A stretch of 64,000 nucleotides of DNA from positions 18,463 to 82,462 of the forward strand of contig ONOG01000009.1 of NCBI GenBank assembly GCA_900319385.1, given 5' to 3'. Numbering within the stretch: position 1 is the stretch's first letter; every line of letters starts with the position of its first letter. Origin of the DNA: an uncultured Prevotellaceae bacterium (GTDB lineage: Bacteria; Bacteroidota; Bacteroidia; Bacteroidales; Bacteroidaceae). Made by a program: the position numbers and the translations under genes. The notes below the pieces were generated by a model. That model had not been told where the DNA came from and did not search any database. It saw nothing but the letters and a program-made list of their open reading frames with translations. Shown here in pieces: positions 58,978 through 64,000 of the stretch.

Positions 58978-59673
58978 ATGAGAATAGACATTATCACTGT
59001 GCTGCCCGAGCTGTTCGGGGGGTTCCTCACCGAGAGCATCCTGGGACGTGCCCAGCAGAAAGGACTGGTGGAGATACATGTGCACAACCTGCGCGACTAT
59101 ACCAAGGACAAGCACCGCCGCGTCGATGACTACCCCTTCGGCGGCGGCAGTGGGATGATCATGCAGATACAGCCCATCGCCGACTGCATCGCGGCCCTGC
59201 AACAGCAACTGAAGGAAGAGCGGGGCGAAGAGTACGACGAAATCATCTTCACCACGCCCGACGGCGAGCAGTTCACCCAGCCCATGGCCAACGAACTCAG
59301 CGGACTGCGCAACATCATCATCCTCTGCGGCCATTACAAAGGTATCGACCAGCGCGTACGCGACAAACTGATTACGCGCGAGGTGTCGATAGGCGACTTC
59401 GTGCTGAGCGGCGGCGAACTGGTGGCTGCGATGATGACCGATGCCATCGTGCGCGTCATTCCCGGAGCCATCGGCGACTCACAGGCAGCGCTCGACGACT
59501 GTTTCCAGGATGGCATCCTCGCCCCGCCCATCTACACACGCCCTGCCTCCTACCCTGGTTTCGGCGATGTGCCCGAGGTTCTCTTGTGTGGCGACCCTAA
59601 AAAAATACGCGAATGGGAGCTGCAACAAGCGATGGAACGCACCCGACGACTGCGCCCCGATCTCCTGTCGTAA
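58978..59673 (+). CDS. trmD: tRNA (guanine-N1)-methyltransferase TrmD
   Basis: A 231-residue SPOUT-class enzyme that methylates G37 of tRNAs and prevents frameshifting. The N-terminus [20 protein letters not shown], the region [14 protein letters not shown], the knot motif [14 protein letters not shown] and the loop [19 protein letters not shown] are diagnostic. A tRNA-Asp gene lies downstream. Confidence 0.97.
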   Translation: MRIDIITVLPELFGGFLTESILGRAQQKGLVEIHVHNLRDYTKDKHRRVDDYPFGGGSGMIMQIQPIADCIAALQQQLKEERGEEYDEIIFTTPDGEQFTQPMANELSGLRNIIILCGHYKGIDQRVRDKLITREVSIGDFVLSGGELVAAMMTDAIVRVIPGAIGDSQAALDDCFQDGILAPPIYTRPASYPGFGDVPEVLLCGDPKKIREWELQQAMERTRRLRPDLLS

Positions 59674-59779
59674 GCCTGTTTTCCGCCTACCAAACCATGG
59701 AAAATGGGGCTTTGACGGAAAAATAAAAAGTTTTTTTCATTTTTTTTCCGAAATTATTTGCTGGTTCAGAAAAAAGCCG

Positions 59780-59788
59780 TACCTTTGC
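59780..59788 (+). promoter_or_regulatory. -7 promoter box for tRNA-Asp
   Basis: TACCTTTGC is an exact consensus match 41 bases before the tRNA, with a TTTG at 59758-59761 as a possible -33 element. Confidence 0.65.
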
Positions 59789-59828
59789 ACTCGCAAAACG
59801 GGAACGACAGTTTCTGGAAAGCAAAAAC

Positions 59829-59902
59829 GGTGCGTTAGTTCAGTAGGTTAGAATACATGCCTGTCACGCATGGGGTCACGAGTTCGAGTCTCGTACGCAC
59901 CG
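59829..59902 (+). tRNA. tRNA-Asp (GTC)
   Basis: A 74-nt cloverleaf: acceptor arms GGTGCGT and ACGCACC with discriminator G, anticodon arm CATGC-CTGTCAC-GCATG with anticodon GTC, and TTCGAGTC in the T arm. CCA is not encoded. Confidence 0.95.
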
Positions 59903-59905
59903 CAG

Positions 59906-59933
59906 AAAAGGAAGCCCTGAAGGCTTCCTTTTA
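59906..59933 (+). terminator. Rho-independent terminator after tRNA-Asp
   Basis: GGAAGCC (59910-59916) pairs with GGCTTCC (59922-59928), followed by a T-rich tail and preceded by A residues. Confidence 0.9.
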
Positions 59934-59943
59934 TTGTTATCAC

Positions 59944-59976
59944 TGGGAGCGCGGACGTCCCCGTCCGCAATTGATG
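59944..59976. repeat. GCGGACGTC palindromic repeat, copy 2
   Basis: GCGGACGTCCCCGTCCGC is nearly the same as the copy at 58263-58297 and lies in the short gap before menA. Confidence 0.7.
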
Positions 59977-60041
59977 CGGGCAAGACATCCGAGCTTCCAA
60001 AGGTGCTCTTAGCGACACTCACAATCTCAAGCAAAAAAAAC

Positions 60042-60923
60042 ATGAAACATCACTCGCTGAAAGAATGGATTCTGGCCACACGTCCGTGGTCGTTCCCTGC
60101 CAGCTCCATGCCGGTGCTGGTGACCTTGTTCTGGCTTTTGGCTAAAGACATTCCCATGAACTGGTGGCTCGGTGTTGCTGCCTTGGTCAACATTATCCTC
60201 GTCCATGCCGCCGGCAACGTGTGGAGCGACTACTACGACTACAAGCGTGGGGTGGACTGCGACGACACCTACGGTGTGAAAATCCTGACAAGCGGCCAGT
60301 TCACGCCGAAGGAGGTGATGCGGCTGTCGCTCACGCTGCAAGTGCTGGCCGTCGCGATGGGCATCGTGATGGTGTGCCTCACAGGCCTTCCGCTCCTCTA
60401 CATCGGACTGATGGGCATCGGACTGTCCCTGCTCTACCCTCCCCTCAAGTACAACGCGCTGGGCGACGTCGTCATCGCACTCTGCTACTCGGTGCTGCCC
60501 ATGCTGGGCACGTCGTTCATCGCCAGCGGCACGATTCACTGGGCTGTGCTGTGGCTGGCTGTGCCGGTGGGCCTCATCACCATTGCCATCCTCCACGTCA
60601 ACAACACGCGCGACATTGAGACCGACCGCCGTGCCGGCATCCGCACCTTCTCCATGCTCACCGGCCGCAGTGTGGCTGCCTATATCTACTGTTTCGAAGT
60701 GCTGTTTCCCTACGTATGGATGCTGGGGCTCGCTGCTTTTGGCGTGACATCGTGGTGGACGCTGACCGCCTTCATTTCGCTTCCGTTGGCAATCCGCAAC
60801 GCCCGCACGATGATGCGTTACAAGACGGACGGCATTGCTGCCATCGCGCGGCTTGACGAAGGCACCGCCCAGCTGCAGATGGCTTTCAGCCTCACACTCA
60901 TCATCGGCCTCGTCCTCTCTTAA
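60042..60923 (+). CDS. menA: 1,4-dihydroxy-2-naphthoate polyprenyltransferase MenA
   Basis: A 293-residue UbiA-family inner-membrane enzyme that prenylates dihydroxynaphthoate for menaquinone. The first Asp-rich motif is NVWSDYYDYKRGVD and the second is LHVNNTRDIETDRRAGI; together they hold the Mg-diphosphate. Eight or nine membrane helices are visible. The ATG at 60042 is chosen since the frame upstream passes through the tRNA-terminator/repeat region. Menaquinone is the main respiratory quinone in this group. Confidence 0.92.
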   Translation: MKHHSLKEWILATRPWSFPASSMPVLVTLFWLLAKDIPMNWWLGVAALVNIILVHAAGNVWSDYYDYKRGVDCDDTYGVKILTSGQFTPKEVMRLSLTLQVLAVAMGIVMVCLTGLPLLYIGLMGIGLSLLYPPLKYNALGDVVIALCYSVLPMLGTSFIASGTIHWAVLWLAVPVGLITIAILHVNNTRDIETDRRAGIRTFSMLTGRSVAAYIYCFEVLFPYVWMLGLAAFGVTSWWTLTAFISLPLAIRNARTMMRYKTDGIAAIARLDEGTAQLQMAFSLTLIIGLVLS

Positions 60924-61028
60924 AAAGTGAAAAGTGAAAAGTGAAAAGTGAAAAGTGAAAAATGAAAAGTGAAGCGATGGCATCAGTCTTCACTTCACGC
61001 TTCACACTTCACGCTTCACGTTCAACGA
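60923..61028. repeat. AAAAGTG array and GTGAAGC-type repeat between menA and the CPBP gene
   Basis: Six perfect AAAAGTG units (60924-60968) run from the menA stop into a GTGAAGCGATG...CATCAGTCTTCACTTCACGC block that matches 18249-18300. Confidence 0.9.
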
Positions 61029-61042
61029 AAACGAACTGAGAC

Positions 61043-61732
61043 ATGAAACGTCTGACCCTTTCCATTGCCATAGCTGCCGTGCTATGGTTTGTGATGTTTT
61101 CGCCGTGGACCGCACCGCTGCTCAACTTCTGGTGGGCGATGACAGCCAGCGCCTGCGTGCTGATTGCTTTGAGTTACCTCAACAGACCCACCCCCGACCC
61201 CTCCCTTGTAGGGAGGGATGCTGTTACACCATCCGGCAGGCACATTCTACACCCCTCCCTACAAGGGAGGGGTCGGGGGTGGGTCTGTTGGGTCTGCTGG
61301 GCTCTTCTCGGCATTCTGATTGCCATCGTCCTATGGGTCGTCTTCTTCGTCGGCGACAAGGCGTCGCAGTGGCTGTTCGACTTCGCACGTCCACAGGTGA
61401 ACCTCATTTACGACATGAAAACGGGCAACCAACCGTGGTTGATTGCCCTGCTCCTACTATTTATTATTGGTCCGGCCGAAGAACTCTTTTGGCGCGGCTA
61501 CGTGCAACGCACACTTTCGGCGCGCTGGAGTCCCAACACAGGCTTTCTGGTCACGACAGCCATCTATACCGCTGTTCATCTGCCTTCGGGCAACTTCATG
61601 CTCATCATGGCGGCCATGGTGTGCGGCATCGCCTGGGGCGGACTCTATCGTCTGATGCCTCAGCATTTTCCAGCCATCGTGCTGTCCCACGCCTTGTGGG
61701 ATGCCGCAGCCTTCGTGTGGTTCCCCTTCTGA
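61043..61732 (+). CDS. CPBP family intramembrane glutamic protease
   Basis: A 229-residue membrane protein with the CPBP/Abi (CAAX protease-like) motifs: PAEELFWRGYVQ (motif 1, EExxxR), the histidine of TAVHLPSGN (motif 2) and LSHALWD (motif 3). Such enzymes cut substrates within the membrane; many help bacteriocin immunity or surface protein processing, but the role here is unknown. Residues ~47-83 (RPTPDPSLVGRDAVTPSG...HPSLQGRGRGW) are encoded by a GC-rich element with perfect 38-bp inverted arms and fall between the second and third helices. Confidence 0.85.
   Translation: MKRLTLSIAIAAVLWFVMFSPWTAPLLNFWWAMTASACVLIALSYLNRPTPDPSLVGRDAVTPSGRHILHPSLQGRGRGWVCWVCWALLGILIAIVLWVVFFVGDKASQWLFDFARPQVNLIYDMKTGNQPWLIALLLLFIIGPAEELFWRGYVQRTLSARWSPNTGFLVTTAIYTAVHLPSGNFMLIMAAMVCGIAWGGLYRLMPQHFPAIVLSHALWDAAAFVWFPF
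61180..61290. repeat. GC-rich element with 38-bp perfect inverted arms inside the CPBP gene
   Basis: Arms 61180-61217 and 61253-61290 are exact reverse complements with a 35-nt loop. The arm ends in CTCCCTTGTAGGGAGGG, itself a small palindrome. The whole element is translated without a stop. Confidence 0.9.
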
Positions 61733-61734
61733 GA

Positions 61735-61889
61735 GCCTCTCCCCGGCCCCCTCCGAGAGAGGGGGAGTTTGGTAGTACATACCACATCGCCCTGCAATAT
61801 TCTTTCGCTTCAAGCGGTTGAATATTGCAGGGCGTTCTTTTTTGCACTATATCCCTCCCCCTCTCTCGGAGGGGGCCGGGGGGAGGCTT
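61735..61889. repeat. Nested inverted repeats between convergent genes
   Basis: Outer GC-rich arms (about 61736-61766 and 61855-61889, with CTCCGAGAGAGGGGGAG and its complement) flank an inner 15-bp perfect stem, CGCCCTGCAATATTC (61788-61802) with GAATATTGCAGGGCG (61820-61834), followed by TTCTTTTTT. The inner hairpin is a good bidirectional terminator. Confidence 0.85.
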
Positions 61890-61892
61890 GCT

Positions 61893-63380
61893 TTAGAGAC
61901 CAAGGCTTTTCACGGCCTCCAGCATTCCTTTCTGCTGAATCAGGTCGAGGAACTTCTTGACCATGGCTGTGAGGCCTGGTACGGTCTGGTTGAGGTTTTC
62001 GTGCCAGATAAATTCGGCAGCGAGCACACCCTCAGCCACACGCTGCGTGTCGCCCGTGGCCCAAAGTTCTTTCAGCAAGGCGATGATCTCGGGAGCATCG
62101 TTCGGCTCGATGGGTGCACCGTCGGCACGCGTGCCACCTTTATAATAGGTGATGATGGCAGCCAGACCGAAGACAAGACCCGTGGGCAACGAACCCGTAC
62201 GTTCCAGATAGACTTTCACGCCAGGCAGGTCGCGCGTTTCGTACTTGGGGAAAGAATTAAGCATGATGCTGGTCACTTGGTGATCGACGTAGGGATTGTT
62301 GAAGCGTTCCAGCACGTCGGCGGCAAACTTCTTCAATTCATCCATCGGCAGATTGAGCGTCTGCATCAGCTCGTCGAACTGCACCTTGTGTATATATTTC
62401 CCGACCACGGGGTGGTTGCAGGCGTCGCGCACGATGTTGATTCCCGAGAGGTAGGCCACAGGCGAAAGGACGGTGTGCGGTCCGTTGAGCAGCGTCACCT
62501 TGCGTTCGTGATAGGGTTTCTCGCTCGGAGCAATCAGCACGTGCAGTCCTGCTTTCTCGGCTGGGAACTCGCGTCGCAGCTGTGCGATGGACATGTTCTC
62601 GGGCTTCTCAATCACCCAAAGGTGGAATGCCTCGCCCTGCACGACCAGGTTGTCGGCATAGGAAATCTTCTTCTGAATCTCTGCAATCTCCTTGCGGGGA
62701 AATCCAGGAACGATGCGATCGACCAAGGTAGCGCAGACGTAGCAATACTTCAAGAACCACGCCTTAAAGCGCTGGTATTCACCGCCGAACTCATCCTTCC
62801 ATAGTTCTATGTACTGCAAGATACACTCCTTCAGACGGTGTCCGTTGAGGAAGATGAGTTCGCAGGGCATGATGATCAGACCTTTGGTTTTGTCACCCTT
62901 GAATGTCTGGTAACGACGGAAGAGCAACTGCGTCAGCTTGCCAGGATAACTGCTGGCAGGCGCGTCGGTCAAGCGGCAAGCAGGGTCGAAGGCGATGCCT
63001 GCCTCGGTTGTGTTCGAGATGACGAAACGGATGTCGGGCTGGTCGGCCAGTGCCATGAAAGCAGCGTTCTGCGTATAGGGGTTCAGTGCGCGACTGATGC
63101 ACGAGATACGTTCGAGCGAGTTGACCGCCTTTCCGTTGAGCCGTCCCTGCAAGTTGACATGATACAGACCGTCCTGGCCGTTAAGCCAATCGACCATGCC
63201 CCGTTCGATGGGTTGCACGACGACCACCGAGCTGTTGAAGTCCGTGTGGTCGTTCATGTGCTGGATAATCCAGTCGATAAAACAGCGCAAGAAGTTTCCT
63301 TCGCCAAACTGGATGATGCGTTCCGGTGCCTGAGCCTTCGGCGCCGTGCGGGCATTGAGAGCTTTGAGTGTTGAAGCCAT
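61893..63380 (-). CDS. uxaB: Tagaturonate reductase (altronate oxidoreductase)
   Basis: A 495-residue member of the long-chain mannitol dehydrogenase superfamily that reduces tagaturonate in galacturonate (pectin) breakdown. The N-terminal nucleotide-binding region RIIQFGEGNFLRCFIDWIIQ, the NTTEAGIAFDP motif and the KVTLLNGPHTVLSPVAYLSG region with catalytic Lys/Asn/His fit UxaB. The ATG at 63380 is chosen because the frame upstream crosses the promoter at 63426-63434. Related fructuronate reductase is possible but less likely. It stands alone, without other uronate genes nearby. Confidence 0.88.
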   Translation of the reverse strand: MASTLKALNARTAPKAQAPERIIQFGEGNFLRCFIDWIIQHMNDHTDFNSSVVVVQPIERGMVDWLNGQDGLYHVNLQGRLNGKAVNSLERISCISRALNPYTQNAAFMALADQPDIRFVISNTTEAGIAFDPACRLTDAPASSYPGKLTQLLFRRYQTFKGDKTKGLIIMPCELIFLNGHRLKECILQYIELWKDEFGGEYQRFKAWFLKYCYVCATLVDRIVPGFPRKEIAEIQKKISYADNLVVQGEAFHLWVIEKPENMSIAQLRREFPAEKAGLHVLIAPSEKPYHERKVTLLNGPHTVLSPVAYLSGINIVRDACNHPVVGKYIHKVQFDELMQTLNLPMDELKKFAADVLERFNNPYVDHQVTSIMLNSFPKYETRDLPGVKVYLERTGSLPTGLVFGLAAIITYYKGGTRADGAPIEPNDAPEIIALLKELWATGDTQRVAEGVLAAEFIWHENLNQTVPGLTAMVKKFLDLIQQKGMLEAVKSLGL

Positions 63381-63425
63381 GCTTATCGTTGAAAATTGAA
63401 GATTGATAAATTGATAAACGACTCT

Positions 63426-63434
63426 GCAAATATA
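63426..63434 (-). promoter_or_regulatory. -7 promoter box for uxaB
   Basis: The minus strand reads TATATTTGC, an exact consensus match, about 50 bases before the start codon. Confidence 0.65.
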
Positions 63435-63888
63435 GAGAAATTCCCCGAGATTCACGTTTGTCGGACCAAGAAAAATCATCATCCAACGAAGAAAAAAACT
63501 GAAAGGTCGCATCGGAGTGGAATCGAGCGTACTTTTTTTCCGCGAAATCTGCGTCATCCGTGACTAAAGACTTTGAGAAATGTTAATGAATGCTTGGGAC
63601 ATGGCTTTAACAAATCAAGGATTTTAACAATTCAAGTGCCTTTTTTGTGGGAGAAATTTGGGCGAAATAGATTTTTGAACATCGAAAAAGACGAAAAGAT
63701 GCGAACTTTACGAAAAACAAGACAACGAAAAAAACGGAAGAAAACGAAAGAAACGAAAATTTTTGGGTGAAAAGTCCAGATTTTTGAAATGCCGAGTGTC
63801 GTAGGGGCGGGTTCCCATGCCCGCCCGATCAGGCGGAGCCTGAAAACTGAAAGAAATTGGGATAAATTCTTTGGAGAGGCAACATTTT
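63435..63888. other. Gene-free AT-rich region at the right edge
   Basis: Frames here are short and low in complexity. An A-rich stretch with GAAAAAACG-like units (63700-63770) and a GGGGCGGGTT...GCCCGCCC palindrome (63801-63830) are the only structures seen. Confidence 0.6.
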
Positions 63889-63995
63889 TGAAGACAACAT
63901 TGGACAACGAAGGACAACTTGGGACAACTTTATTATTTCATTGATTAAGAAGATGTTGTCCTTTGTTGTCCCGTGTTGTCCCGAGTTGTCTTCTA
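63889..63995. repeat. GGACAAC inverted array
   Basis: About five GGACAAC units on the left and five GTTGTCC units on the right can pair as a long imperfect hairpin with a loop near 63935-63950. Confidence 0.8.
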
Positions 63996-64000
63996 AAAAA

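Noticed and set aside
63381..63557. 59-residue N-terminal extension of uxaB
   Set aside because: It crosses an exact promoter -7 box at 63426-63434 and has no family resemblance.

Overview
The window looks like a Bacteroidales chromosome, most likely a Prevotella-type member of the Prevotellaceae. The evidence is: promoters of the Bacteroidetes type (-7 box close to TAnnTTTGC) before many genes; an LpxC-FabZ fusion; a serine palmitoyltransferase for sphingolipids; an AddAB-like pair; secreted glycosidases with Prevotella-style C-terminal tails; and stop/start overlaps without clear Shine-Dalgarno sites. Genus and species cannot be fixed from this sequence alone. Most of the window is core metabolism at roughly 55-60% GC in sampled coding lines. 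The first 3 kb is clearly AT-richer (about 42% in a sampled line) and is the main accessory island.

Layout. 1-3051 (minus): a restriction-modification operon with two alpha-type adenine methyltransferases and an AlwI-family endonuclease cut by the left edge, behind a structured ~325-nt leader. 3773-6034: htpG and a tiny Cys-rich membrane protein. 6109-9334 (minus): a Rid-family protein and CcsBA cytochrome c assembly. 9538-14423 (minus): lpxD-lpxC/fabZ-lpxA, a pRiA4b ORF-3 protein and miaA. 15193-23546 (plus): a secreted GH128-like glycosidase, ftsY-rimO, HU, an HU-membrane-LysM protein and a DUF3667 protein. 23632-26746: a DUF4332 protein and a three-gene amino-sugar cluster. 26854-29826 (minus): a thioredoxin/hydrolase fusion and rarA. 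30296-36730 (plus): AddA/AddB-like exonuclease. 37018-47227 (plus): corA with a leader ORF, a membrane TPR regulator, a TonB-dependent receptor-like protein, a glycosyltransferase, rpiB and a GH35 beta-galactosidase. 47679-57205 (plus): spt, glmS, purF, carA, carB. 57333-63380: panE, a DUF3267 protein, trmD, tRNA-Asp, menA, a CPBP protease and uxaB. After 63380 there is only promoter, AT-rich DNA and repeats.

The most unusual property is the repeats. At least two kinds, palindromic GC-rich 'CCTCCCC' elements and arrays of 7-9-bp units, lie between genes and also in frame inside many conserved genes (miaA, ccsBA, rimO, rarA, addA, addB, the TonB-dependent receptor, the glycosyltransferase, the CPBP protease and the thioredoxin/hydrolase fusion). 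In three genes the GC-rich insert is bounded by 5-6-bp direct repeats and is a multiple of three in length, as expected for a small mobile element tolerated in frame. Other notable signals are the RNA leader of the restriction operon, an MgtL-like leader peptide before corA, an HU-transmembrane-LysM protein that could tie DNA to the cell wall, and a two-copy ~90-bp inverted-repeat element.
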